This document shows positions 7,498 through 14,777 of a DNA stretch of 17,178 nucleotides, in pieces; position 1 is the stretch's first letter; each line of letters starts with the position of its first letter. The notes beneath the pieces are model-generated. The model was not told the origin of the DNA, did not search any database, and was given only the letters and a program-made list of their open reading frames with translations. Source of the stretch: Candidatus Kuenenia stuttgartensis (lineage in GTDB: Bacteria; Planctomycetota; Planctomycetia; Isosphaerales; Isosphaeraceae); contig CAMBZY010000009.1 in NCBI GenBank assembly GCA_945872325.1, positions 1 to 17,178 of the forward strand, in the 5' to 3' direction. Both the position numbers and the translations under genes were made by a program.

Positions 7498-8613
7498 ATG
7501 TCGGACAGGAATCGATCGGCGAATGATCTGGCGAGGCTAAGTTTAGCCGTCAGCCTGATGACATTGATTGGTTGCGGTGGAGGCGGATCAGAGGAAGCGG
7601 CTCCCGCCGAGACTCCCACAGCTGGAAAAGCTGAAACAAAAAAGTCTGAAGTCCCAACTGTCAAGGGTCTTGGTGCAACAGCCAAGGGCCGTCAGGAAGG
7701 CATTGATGCCAGTGCATCTGGCGGCGGTGGAGCACCGATTCCTCCCGAAGCTGAAGCGGCTCGAAAAGCGATGATGCAGGGACAAGGTGGCCCTCCAGGT
7801 GGACCAGGCCGGCCTTCAGAGAAGGAATCATCGCCCGCCAGTGGTCCAGGTGCAATCACTCCCGGCCAGCTTCAAACAGCGGCTCCAAGTGGTGGAGGTG
7901 GATATGTTCCACCGGGAGTGGGCGGCCCTCCAGGTCAAGGCCAGGGGCCAGGCGGCCCTCCAGGCCAGGGACAAGGCCAGGGTCCAGGTGGACCGGGTGG
8001 CTATGTTCCACCGGGTGTGGCCAGTGGTGGCCCCGGTGGAGGTGGCCCTCCAGGTGCTGGTATGATGCCCCCAGGTGGATACGGTGGCCCGGGCGGCGGT
8101 TTTGGTGGTCCCGGCGGTGGCAGCAGTGGCCCTGTTTTGCTGGCTCAGAATGCATTTGCCGAAGGTGGAGATGCCTTGCAGGCTGAAGCTCCCAAAACTG
8201 GAGCTGGTGGATTGGCTGGGGCTGTCAGTGATTTTAAGGATCCGACAAAGGCTGTCGAAAGTTTTCTTTCCGCCGTCCAGTCGAAAGATCCTGAACTGAT
8301 TGCTGAAGCGATTTCGAAACGGGCCCCGGAAGAAGCCAAATTAGGTGTTTACAAAAAGATCTTGACTGGTGCTCTGGCCAAGAATCTGAAAGACGAAGAT
8401 CTTGAATCACTGGCGGAAGCTTTTGCTGACTATAAGGTAGAAAATATCGGCGTTTCTAAGTCAAGTGGCTCGATGAACGTGACGGTCGGCCGTACTAAAA
8501 AAGCGACTGAAAAGCAGAAGCGAACGGAATATGAACGGCGAATCATGCGGGTGCATCGTGATGGCAAGGTGGGCTGGAAGGTGATTGATCTGGGTAACAA
8601 GATCGCCTTCTGA
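7498..8613 (+). CDS. predicted lipoprotein with Gly/Pro/Gln-rich linker and C-terminal alpha+beta domain
   Basis: A 371-residue exported protein. The N-terminus has a positively charged stretch, a hydrophobic core and a lipobox LIGC, with acylated Cys26. A charged spacer follows, then a low-complexity Gly/Pro/Gln region (about 94-212) with repeated GGPPGQGQ-type units and YVPPGV at both 136 and 169. A folded domain (about 246-371) starts with a DPTKAVESFL helix, has a helix-rich middle, and ends in strands such as RRIMRVHRDGKVGWKVIDL. That layout resembles NTF2-like/DUF4878-type lipoprotein domains, but the family is inferred from shape only. The ATG at 7498 is chosen because it gives a proper signal peptide and has GGAG nine bases upstream; the frame is open upstream from 7405. 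Probable role: envelope-anchored protein of unknown function. Confidence 0.8.
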   Translation: MSDRNRSANDLARLSLAVSLMTLIGCGGGGSEEAAPAETPTAGKAETKKSEVPTVKGLGATAKGRQEGIDASASGGGGAPIPPEAEAARKAMMQGQGGPPGGPGRPSEKESSPASGPGAITPGQLQTAAPSGGGGYVPPGVGGPPGQGQGPGGPPGQGQGQGPGGPGGYVPPGVASGGPGGGGPPGAGMMPPGGYGGPGGGFGGPGGGSSGPVLLAQNAFAEGGDALQAEAPKTGAGGLAGAVSDFKDPTKAVESFLSAVQSKDPELIAEAISKRAPEEAKLGVYKKILTGALAKNLKDEDLESLAEAFADYKVENIGVSKSSGSMNVTVGRTKKATEKQKRTEYERRIMRVHRDGKVGWKVIDLGNKIAF

Positions 8614-8617
8614 TTGG

Positions 8618-8668
8618 AAAAAAATAACAAAAAAAGAGGAGGTCCTGACCATAAGTCGGGACCTCCTC
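8618..8668 (-). terminator. intrinsic terminator between convergent genes
   Basis: GAGGAGGTCCTGAC (8636-8649) pairs with GTCGGGACCTCCTC (8655-8668) around a five-base loop, a 14-bp stem with one G-T wobble. On the minus strand the stem is followed by a T-rich run (the A tract at 8618-8635), so it terminates the gene at 8695-9312. On the plus strand the hairpin lacks a T run, though it may still slow transcription leaving the lipoprotein gene. Confidence 0.85.
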
Positions 8669-8694
8669 ATCATTGAACTCATTAGCAAGCTGAA

Positions 8695-9312
8695 TCAGGG
8701 GCCTGCTGGCGAGGTGGCGGCAGGGCCGGCACATCGTCGGAGGTGGTCTTTGTCGATATAGACGACTTCGACTTTGTGATCGTTCAGGTTGAACGGAATC
8801 GGGTAGTCAGACCAGTAGCTTTCATCGTAATAAATGGTGCACTTGTAGTGACAGTGAACCAGTTGGCAAGGTCCAGCCAGAGGGTAGATCTTGCAAGGGT
8901 CGACAGATTCGCCGATCTTTTCGACCAGAATCTGAACGTTATTACGATGGGTTTCGTAGACCACTGATTGAGTGTGGCGAAACTTCGGAACCTTTTCCCA
9001 GACTTCAGCTTCGCTTGGGGGATCCAGGCAAGGCGAGGTGGTGGAATCGGCAGGGATTGGGTCAAGGATAGGGACCCGATCATCTTCTTCGCGAGCAAAG
9101 TCGCGTTCGATACGTTGTTGCTGGCTTGGCAGGATCGGCCAGGCAAAGCTCCAGCCAGTTGGGTGAAGTGGCGAAACGTTGCGATAGACGTATGATAACG
9201 CCCCGCCGCAACCGCCAGACCCCATGGCCAGCATGAAAAACATAGACCCTGTTACAAGGCCCCGGCTATCACTGAGTCGGCTCAGGCCGCGAGTCCAATT
9301 AGGACGAAGCAT
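8695..9312 (-). CDS. exported Cys-containing protein of unknown function
   Basis: A 205-residue protein I do not recognise. The N-terminus is basic (LRPNWTRGLSRL) and leads to a hydrophobic stretch (residues 19-31) ending GSGGCGG. This could be a signal peptide or anchor; Cys35 lacks a proper lipobox. The mature part opens with YVYRNVSPLHPTGW (41-54) and then a charged linker. The C-terminal half has Cys140, Cys149, Cys154 and Cys158 (SVDPC, GPC, HCHYKC) before an aromatic YYDESYWSDY stretch, suggesting disulfides or a metal site. The tail is Gly/Pro/Ala-rich with Cys194. The ATG at 9312 is chosen because GGAGGG lies nine bases upstream and because it gives the secretion-type leader; the frame continues upstream without a leader. 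Convergent with the lipoprotein gene. Confidence 0.7.
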   Translation of the reverse strand: MLRPNWTRGLSRLSDSRGLVTGSMFFMLAMGSGGCGGALSYVYRNVSPLHPTGWSFAWPILPSQQQRIERDFAREEDDRVPILDPIPADSTTSPCLDPPSEAEVWEKVPKFRHTQSVVYETHRNNVQILVEKIGESVDPCKIYPLAGPCQLVHCHYKCTIYYDESYWSDYPIPFNLNDHKVEVVYIDKDHLRRCAGPAATSPAGP

Positions 9313-9548
9313 CGGATTGTTCCCTCCATGGAACGGTCGCGGCAGATATTCAAGGTGAGTCCTTGAATCCGACGCCATACCGGAAACTTCTGATCGTTCG
9401 GTTGTGGTCAACTCCAACCACTCGAACCGTTACTGTCATTGATCGAACAAACAGGGGGTGGAAGTGAAGAAAAATCCTGACAATTCGTAAGAAGTTATTT
9501 AATCGGGCTAACACGAACATCCATAGCGACATGATTTACGGCTCAGAA

Positions 9549-9718
9549 TCAGGCTGGAAAAAACTTCCGGTTTGAAAAACCAACCAACGAATCGGGGCCA
9601 GACCTAGCCCCCGGTTTCGGCGTCCAACGGAATGAACAGCGCGAGTATAAGTTCAACGCGAGTATAAGTTCAGGTTTTAAACAACAGCGAACCGGGGCTA
9701 TCGCCAAGCCCGGCTAGA
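9549..9718 (+). repeat. second, degenerate copy of the palindromic repeat element
   Basis: It begins with the boundary motif GGAAAAAACTTCCGGTT (9556-9572) in the same flanking context as at 6860-6895. It continues with a CGGGGCCAGACCTAGCCCCCGG hairpin (about 9593-9613) and ends with AACCGGGGCTATCGCC followed by AAGCCCGGCTAGA (9690-9718), the same core as units 1-5 of the first array. No inverted right-hand boundary motif was found. Confidence 0.75.
9640..9673 (+). repeat. 17-bp tandem duplication
   Basis: CGCGAGTATAAGTTCAA (9640-9656) is repeated immediately at 9657-9673 with only the last base changed (A to G). It lies inside the second repeat locus and does not occur in the first. Confidence 0.85.
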
Positions 9719-9856
9719 CCAGCAAGGGCCGAGCGATCAAGAAGGCCAGGCTGTTGGTGGATCAAACAACGTTACAAACGGTTCAGATAGGCCTGATTGT
9801 TCACCCTCTCATACGCAGTTATCCAGAGCATTCCTGTCACCTTCATAATAACACAA

Positions 9857-9886
9857 AAAGCCACGTGGAATGATCCACGTGGCTTT
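9857..9886 (-). terminator. intrinsic terminator of the BON-domain gene
   Basis: A perfect 13-bp stem AAAGCCACGTGGA/TCCACGTGGCTTT with a four-base loop lies 25 bases after the stop of the gene at 9912-10640. On the minus strand the stem runs into TTTTTGTG. The flanking A/T symmetry could allow action in both directions. Confidence 0.9.
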
Positions 9887-9911
9887 CAGGCGTCTGTTCA
9901 GACCGATTCGA

Positions 9912-10640
9912 TCAATAAGCAAACAGGCCGAAAGGATATGGCGTGAAGAATGGGCGTGTGTAGTGCTTTTTGAAGTCAAGCCACCACAGGCCATCGTCCC
10001 AGCGAAGGGTCACTGCACGCCAATCCAGAGGAACTTCTGGGTATGGGTGAATTGGCCCAATGTTCGGCCAGGCTTGCCATGGGTAAACCGTTGGGTAGCC
10101 AACGGCAGAGAAGTTTGGATAAGGGGCAGCACTTGGCCAGGCGTAGTTAGGCATGGCGTGTGAGCCTGAGGCTGGGCCGAACCCGCCGGCTGTTCCATTT
10201 TCAGGAGCAGGGCCGCCTTGGTCGTATCCAACTGGAGCTGGTCCACCATGAGCTGGGCCAGCGTAACCGCCAGCAGCAGCACCGGCATGAGCGCCGTGGC
10301 CACCCATGGCGACGTCGTATTGAACTTGTTCGATTTCTTTGGCAGGTGCGATGGTGACATTGTCCACCACGCCGGTCACGCCCGGTACAGCCAGAATCAT
10401 GTTGGTCAGAGCTTGCTTACGCTCTGGGCTAACCACGGTGCCGGTCATCGTGACCACACCCTTGGAGGCTTCCACGTCCAGACGTGAGCCTTTGAACTGT
10501 CCGCTCTTGCGCAGGCTGTCCACCACCGAATCGGCGACGGCTTGGTTCTGTTTGGCAACCTCCTGAGCCATGGCGGAGGTGGTGATGCCCGCAGCGGCAA
10601 TTGCCAGCGCGGCGGAAATCCGTTTCATGCGACTATTCAT
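9912..10640 (-). CDS. secreted BON-domain protein with Gly/Pro-rich region and aromatic C-terminus
   Basis: A 242-residue exported protein. A Sec signal peptide occupies residues 1-25 (KRISAALAIAAAG core, cleavage after AMA). One BON domain follows (about 33-98), with the typical ADSVVDSLRKSG helix, GVVTMTGTV (61-69) and VPGVTGVVDNV (85-95). BON domains are known from OsmY-type periplasmic and envelope proteins and are thought to bind membranes or ligands. Residues 112-200 are rich in Gly, Pro, Ala, His and Tyr. The last 35 residues (PEVPLDWRAVTLRW... ending PYPFGLFAY) are rich in Trp, Tyr and Phe and look like a distinct conserved module. GAGGTGAGG lies just upstream of the ATG at 10640; an ATG four codons later is possible. 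It is probably an envelope or periplasmic structural/stress protein; this is inferred from the domain only. Confidence 0.85.
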   Translation of the reverse strand: MNSRMKRISAALAIAAAGITTSAMAQEVAKQNQAVADSVVDSLRKSGQFKGSRLDVEASKGVVTMTGTVVSPERKQALTNMILAVPGVTGVVDNVTIAPAKEIEQVQYDVAMGGHGAHAGAAAGGYAGPAHGGPAPVGYDQGGPAPENGTAGGFGPASGSHAMPNYAWPSAAPYPNFSAVGYPTVYPWQAWPNIGPIHPYPEVPLDWRAVTLRWDDGLWWLDFKKHYTRPFFTPYPFGLFAY

Positions 10641-10835
10641 CGATCCTCACCTCACCCGCTGTATATCCAACCGTCGAACCTGACACGCGGGATTGTTGTC
10701 AGCTTCCGACGCGGCTGGCACCTCGTCCGTGAAGGTGTCCTGCCTATCCATGTTTCAGAACGTTTGATCCCTCGACCCTCTGACGGAATGGTCTGGCGAT
10801 CTTCTGCTGTCTTCATCGGAATTGAGAGTGCCGCC

Positions 10836-10940
10836 ATGCAAGTGGAAATGGGACATAAATGTTTGGAGTTTAACGATTGCGCCGGTTGTATCCGTTTTGA
10901 TGACCACTGCCAGTCATGCCCAAAGGGCTCGATCTTTTGA
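10836..10940 (+). CDS. possible 34-residue double-CxxC microprotein
   Basis: The frame from ATG 10836 encodes a short peptide containing C-x5-CAGC-x6-CQSC, that is, two CxxC knuckles six residues apart plus a fifth Cys and nearby His. This spacing is compact but compatible with a zinc knuckle or redox-active fold. The peptide is acidic to neutral with few hydrophobic residues. The frame is open well upstream (to 10542), so the true start is uncertain: ATG at 10789 or 10848 are alternatives, the latter after GTGGA. No strong ribosome site is present. TTGACA, a perfect -35-like hexamer, overlaps its stop codon. It may be chance coding in a spacer, and I know no family that fits with certainty. 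Confidence 0.35.
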   Translation: MQVEMGHKCLEFNDCAGCIRFDDHCQSCPKGSIF

Positions 10941-10976
10941 CAAAACACTTGAGAATCATGGCTCAACGCCGTAATC

Positions 10977-10985
10977 TGCTATAAG
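10977..10985 (+). promoter_or_regulatory. candidate extended -10 promoter for the Gfo/Idh/MocA gene
   Basis: TGCTATAAG provides an extended -10 (TGn followed by TATAAG), 100 bases upstream of the oxidoreductase start. The TTGACA at 10937-10942 lies too far upstream to pair with it, so the call depends on the extended -10 alone. Confidence 0.3.
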
Positions 10986-11084
10986 TATCGGGTCTGTGCC
11001 GCAATTCAAGCGGTTGTCCTGCACACGGCCCAATCCAATCAAAAATCAGTGACCTACCTAGATTCAACCAGGGGACTTTCGCGT

Positions 11085-12230
11085 ATGTCCGCACAAAAAC
11101 CTCTCCGAGTGGCCATTATTGGCCTTGGCTTCGGCGCAGAGTTCATTCCGATTTATCAAAATTATCCCGGCGCTGAGATGTACGCCATCTGCCGGCGCGA
11201 TTCCAAGGGATTGAACGAGGCTGGCGACAAGTACAACATTCCCGTTCGATACACAGACTACCAGCAAGTTCTGGACGATCCCAATATCGACGCCGTTCAC
11301 ATCAACAGCCCCATCCCGGATCACGGATGGATGAGCGTCGCCGCCCTCAAAGCCGGCAAGCATGTGGCCTGTACCGTGCCCATGGGGACATCCGTGGAAG
11401 AGTGCCGCGCAATCGTTGAGGCCCAAAGAGCCAGCGGCAAGACCTATATGATGATGGAAACCGTCGTCTATAGTCGCGAATACCTCTATGTGAAATATCT
11501 TTACGACAAAGGTGTGCTGGGCCGCCTGCAATTTTTGAGAGGCAGCCACATGCAGGACATGGACGGCTGGCCGAACTACTGGCCAGGCCTTCCTCCGATG
11601 TGGTATGCCACGCACTGCGTCAGCCCTTGTCTGGCCATTCTCTCGGAGCCGGGCAAGCCTGCTTTGGCTGATAGCGTGGTCTGTCACGGCTCAGGCCGGA
11701 TTTCCGAAGAATTGATCAGCAATTACGGCAGCCCGTTTGCGATCGAGTCAGCCACGTTCAAGATCAAGGGGTCGGATGTGGTGGCTGAAGTCACTCGAAG
11801 CCTGTTCGATACCGCTCGTCAGTATCGCGAAAGTTTCGACGCCTATGGCTCCAAAGCCTCGTTTGAGTGGCAGTTGGCTGAGAATCAACAGCCTTTGATC
11901 CACACCAAGAGCACATCAGCGAAGCCGATTTCTGAGCCGGAAATCGCTCAGGAAACCACCGTGCCAGACTTCGCTCACCTTCTTCCCGAAGGGATCCAGA
12001 AGTTCACCATGCCAGCCGCGATTCAGGACGCAGATCACCTCAGCTTCCTCCAGGGCGGCGGCCACGGCGGAAGCCATCCGCACCTCGTGCATGCATTCAT
12101 TCAGGCTGTTCTGGGGAATAAGGCCGCATTCCCAGACGCTGAAACTTCAGCCAACTGGACCATGGTCGGCATCTGTGCCCATGAATCCGCCATGAGCGGC
12201 GGCGACCGCGTTCAGATCCCGAACTTCTGA
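11085..12230 (+). CDS. Gfo/Idh/MocA family oxidoreductase, EKP lysine missing
   Basis: A 381-residue NAD(P)-dependent oxidoreductase-like protein. The N-terminal Rossmann fold opens LRVAIIGLGFGAEF (residues 7-20), with the dinucleotide-binding glycines at 13-17, followed by IDAVHINSPIPDH (68-80) and ALKAGKHVACTVPMGTS (87-103). In most family members this last site reads CEKP and its Lys takes part in catalysis; here Thr97-Val98-Pro99 stand there. The C-terminal alpha/beta domain includes YATHCVSPCLAIL, with His177 a candidate active-site residue, and HLVHAFIQAVLGNKAAFPDA near the end. Family members act on sugars, inositols and related compounds; none can be named here. The ATG at 11085 is preferred, with AGGGGA nine bases upstream; a GTG at 11049 would add 12 non-family residues. 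No signal peptide, so cytoplasmic. It stands alone and is convergent with the export operon. Confidence 0.88.
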   Translation: MSAQKPLRVAIIGLGFGAEFIPIYQNYPGAEMYAICRRDSKGLNEAGDKYNIPVRYTDYQQVLDDPNIDAVHINSPIPDHGWMSVAALKAGKHVACTVPMGTSVEECRAIVEAQRASGKTYMMMETVVYSREYLYVKYLYDKGVLGRLQFLRGSHMQDMDGWPNYWPGLPPMWYATHCVSPCLAILSEPGKPALADSVVCHGSGRISEELISNYGSPFAIESATFKIKGSDVVAEVTRSLFDTARQYRESFDAYGSKASFEWQLAENQQPLIHTKSTSAKPISEPEIAQETTVPDFAHLLPEGIQKFTMPAAIQDADHLSFLQGGGHGGSHPHLVHAFIQAVLGNKAAFPDAETSANWTMVGICAHESAMSGGDRVQIPNF

Positions 12231-12254
12231 TCAGATCAAGGGTTGGGTGTAGCA

Positions 12255-12300
12255 ATAAAAAAGCCATGGCCCGGAGTTCCAATCAGAACTCCGGGCCATG
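12255..12300 (-). terminator. intrinsic terminator of the export operon
   Basis: CATGGCCCGGAGTTC (12265-12279) and GAACTCCGGGCCATG (12286-12300) form a perfect 15-bp GC-rich stem with a six-base loop. On the minus strand it is followed by GCTTTTTTATTG, giving a proper T run. It lies 36 bases after the last gene of the operon, and may also stop transcription from the convergent oxidoreductase gene. Confidence 0.92.
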
Positions 12301-12335
12301 TTCGTGTGTTTATCGACTATGAATTGCTATACGAA

Positions 12336-13499
12336 TCATAGTTCGCGAAGCGAAGCGATCACGTCTTTATTGATGGCTTTAAGGGCAGGGAACAGGCCAC
12401 CCAGAACACCCATGGCCATGGTCATGGCAAATGCAACGCCCATGACGAGTGGCCCGAACCGAAAGTTTACCGTGGCTTCCGAGAACGTATTGGAATTGAC
12501 GGTTCCGAACGACAGGGCGGTGAGCGGCAGGGTCATCAGTAGGCCAACGACACCGCCGATGGTGCAGAGAATCACGGATTCGCCCAAGAACGAGATCAAA
12601 ACGTCTCTACGGGAGAATCCCAGGGCACGCATGGTCCCAATCTCGCGGGTTCGGCTCGCCACAGCGCCAAACATGGTGTTTGAGGCTGCAAACATGGCAC
12701 CAATCGTCAAAAGGACGGCGATCAGGGTCCCAAACACTTTCAAGAAAGTGCTGGACTGCTGCTGCTTGTTGAAATAGTCTTTTTCTGACTCTGCCAGAAG
12801 CTTGTACTGGGCATCGTTGTTAATCACGTTGCGAATGTCGTCCATCTCGGCAGGGCCTGAGGCACGAATCTGGACACTTGAGACCGAACCTTCTCGCGCA
12901 ATATTACGTTCCAGATCCTTTCGATCCACCCAGATTTCACTCTCGGCAGATCCTCCACCAGCGCGGAACAGGCCTACCACCCGATAGCTCTCTTTTTCGC
13001 CCACTTTCAGGGTGTCTCCAAGATTGCTGTTCTTGAATCGGCCTGAAAGCCGCTCGCTGATGATCGCCTCACCTTTGCCTGGCTCCAGATCCCGGCCGTT
13101 GGTGATCGTAAAATCACGCCTCAGAATCCGACCGATTGGGTCCATTCCCCGCACGATCAAATTGGTTCGCGAGCCGTCGGAACGCTCCATGACCGGAATG
13201 TTGAGCAGTTCGCGAGAGACCAGAGGGCCGAGCTTGGGATCCCGCGCCACGCCCTTCAAGGTGACCATGGTATCGGCCTTGTCGAGCTCGAATCCACCGT
13301 CCGTCTCGTTCGTGGAACCTTTGCGGAGGATGATCAGGTCGAGCGGATCTCCGGAAACGTCAAGGCTATGCTGCAAGCCTTCCACCATGCTGAACAGGAT
13401 GCAGCTTGACCAGACGATCAAGGCCGTTCCGGCGACTGTCATCAGAGTGGTCCCACGACGCACCCAAAGGTTACGCAAGTTGTATTTCAGGGGCACCAT
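12336..13499 (-). CDS. FtsX/MacB-type ABC permease, second of the operon
   Basis: A 387-residue inner-membrane permease with the type VII (MacB/LolCE) layout. One transmembrane helix lies near 17-37. A large periplasmic domain follows (about 40-250), including MDPIGRILRRDF and GEAIISERLSGRF, typical of MacB periplasmic core modules. Three C-terminal helices lie near 254-275, 302-324 and 348-373. TREIGTMRALGFSRRDV (284-300) is the conserved cytosolic coupling helix that contacts the ATPase. The ATG at 13499 starts 75 bases after the stop of the first permease. The two permeases have the same layout but clearly different sequences, so they should form a heterodimer, as LolC and LolE do. The substrate (lipid, lipoprotein, peptide or drug) cannot be read from the sequence. 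Confidence 0.88.
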   Translation of the reverse strand: MVPLKYNLRNLWVRRGTTLMTVAGTALIVWSSCILFSMVEGLQHSLDVSGDPLDLIILRKGSTNETDGGFELDKADTMVTLKGVARDPKLGPLVSRELLNIPVMERSDGSRTNLIVRGMDPIGRILRRDFTITNGRDLEPGKGEAIISERLSGRFKNSNLGDTLKVGEKESYRVVGLFRAGGGSAESEIWVDRKDLERNIAREGSVSSVQIRASGPAEMDDIRNVINNDAQYKLLAESEKDYFNKQQQSSTFLKVFGTLIAVLLTIGAMFAASNTMFGAVASRTREIGTMRALGFSRRDVLISFLGESVILCTIGGVVGLLMTLPLTALSFGTVNSNTFSEATVNFRFGPLVMGVAFAMTMAMGVLGGLFPALKAINKDVIASLREL

Positions 13500-13574
13500 G
13501 AGGATTTAAACTTCCAAATGAGTTCGGATTCAGGAATTCAGAGTTGCTACATGCATCCAAAGGCTGAATTGTTC

Positions 13575-14741
13575 TCAGACCACCTTGCGAAGCCCTTGAA
13601 TCACGCCCAGTCTGGCCGCAGCCACAGCCGGGAATAATCCACTGACCAGCCCGATCATGAGCGACGAGCCAAGCCCAAGCAAGGCCGTCTGCCAGGGGAT
13701 GAAGAAGAATGGGAGGGCACCTGCTGTGTAAGGAGATACGTCGAACACGTCGAACAGCAGTTTGCAACCAAGTGCGCCCACGATTCCCCCCATCAGTGCT
13801 ACCAGAATCGATTCTGTCAGAACCATTCCAAGTATCTTACCGTTCGTAAATCCAATGGCCTTCAGGACAGCAATTTCGGTAGTCCGTTCCCGCAGAGCCA
13901 TCGCCATGGCATTGCCCGATACGAACACCAGTGAGACGACCACAGCCAGTCCCACAGCCGAAATCATCGTACGCATATCGCCCCAAAGTTCCGCAAACTG
14001 TGCCACGAACGCATCTTCTGTCTGGGTCCGGGTCGGCGTGTCGCTGTTGATGGTGGCCGCATCCACTTTCCGGCAAAATGCAGCCAGATCACCACCTGGC
14101 TTAATTTTGGCGAATACAGTTCCGGCATTCCCTGCCTGACGGCCCTGAAATTCTTGCTTCAAACCTTCTTCGAGCAGATTCCAGTTGAACATCAGCATCC
14201 GGCCATCGCGGTCGGGTGGACTCTTGTAAATCCCGCGGACGGTAAGATTTAGGTCGAATGGGTAGATGGTGCCTTTTAAAGGCATGGAGTCGCCAATTTT
14301 AATGTTTCGTTCAGCGGCCATTTTGAAGCCGATGACGCATCCGGAAGGATCGCTGGCAAAGGCGTTTTTCTGGTCGTCAGGCAGTTCGAGTTCGTCCCAG
14401 ATCTGAAGGATCTTGTCGGGATAAATTCCGAACTGGGCGAACGGCATGACCTCTTCCTGATATTTCCCGCCATACCATGAAAGTGGAGACGCTGCAACCA
14501 CTTCAGGCATTTGTGCGACCTCGTTCACGAACCGGATCGGCACGGCCGTTGCAAAGCCCTGGCTACTCATGGCGATGATCCGGTTATAGCCCTTCAAAGA
14601 TTCGCTCACGTTCTGGTTCACTGAGAGGAACGAGAGCATGATCATCATAAGAAAAAGGCTGATGGCAATCGAGCCGATGGTGAGACAGGTTCGCAAGCGA
14701 TTCCTGCGCATGTTGCGCCAGACGTAGCTGAAGTATTTCAT
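13575..14741 (-). CDS. FtsX/MacB-type ABC permease, first of the operon
   Basis: A 388-residue permease with one N-terminal helix (about 17-40, after the basic RNMRRNRLRT), a periplasmic domain (about 45-250) and three C-terminal helices near 255-282, 304-330 and 348-376. RERTTEIAVLKAIGFTNGKI (284-303) is the coupling segment, and GLFPAVAAARLGVIQGLRKV closes the protein as is usual for FtsX-like permeases. AGGAGGA lies eight bases before the ATG, the strongest ribosome site in the operon. It starts 36 bases after the ATPase gene stop. It is the probable partner of both that ATPase and the second permease. Confidence 0.9.
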   Translation of the reverse strand: MKYFSYVWRNMRRNRLRTCLTIGSIAISLFLMMIMLSFLSVNQNVSESLKGYNRIIAMSSQGFATAVPIRFVNEVAQMPEVVAASPLSWYGGKYQEEVMPFAQFGIYPDKILQIWDELELPDDQKNAFASDPSGCVIGFKMAAERNIKIGDSMPLKGTIYPFDLNLTVRGIYKSPPDRDGRMLMFNWNLLEEGLKQEFQGRQAGNAGTVFAKIKPGGDLAAFCRKVDAATINSDTPTRTQTEDAFVAQFAELWGDMRTMISAVGLAVVVSLVFVSGNAMAMALRERTTEIAVLKAIGFTNGKILGMVLTESILVALMGGIVGALGCKLLFDVFDVSPYTAGALPFFFIPWQTALLGLGSSLMIGLVSGLFPAVAAARLGVIQGLRKVV

Positions 14742-14777
14742 GAGAATCGTCCTCCTAAATGGTGATCAGTGTTAAAC

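Larger units (their letters stand above)
9313..9911. other. spacer with second repeat locus and BON-gene terminator
   Basis: This 599-base spacer follows the BON-domain gene and precedes the Cys-rich exported protein, both on the minus strand. It contains the second copy of the repeat element (9549-9718), a 17-bp tandem duplication (9640-9673) and a terminator (9857-9886). No gene is visible. The promoter for 8695-9312 should be in 9313-9540, but none stands out. Confidence 0.6.
10641..11084. other. divergent spacer between BON gene and oxidoreductase gene
   Basis: These 444 bases hold a possible microprotein gene (10836-10940) and an extended -10 promoter candidate (10977-10985). The rest shows no hairpin, repeat or gene. 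Confidence 0.5.

Noticed and set aside
7856..8155. His-rich 99-codon minus-strand frame
   Set aside because: It is the antisense shadow of the Gly/Pro linker of the lipoprotein: GGC/CCA codons read as His, Leu and Pro on the other strand.
11064..11687. 207-codon minus-strand frame within the oxidoreductase gene
   Set aside because: Antisense to a well-supported family protein; no motif, signal peptide or ribosome site of its own.
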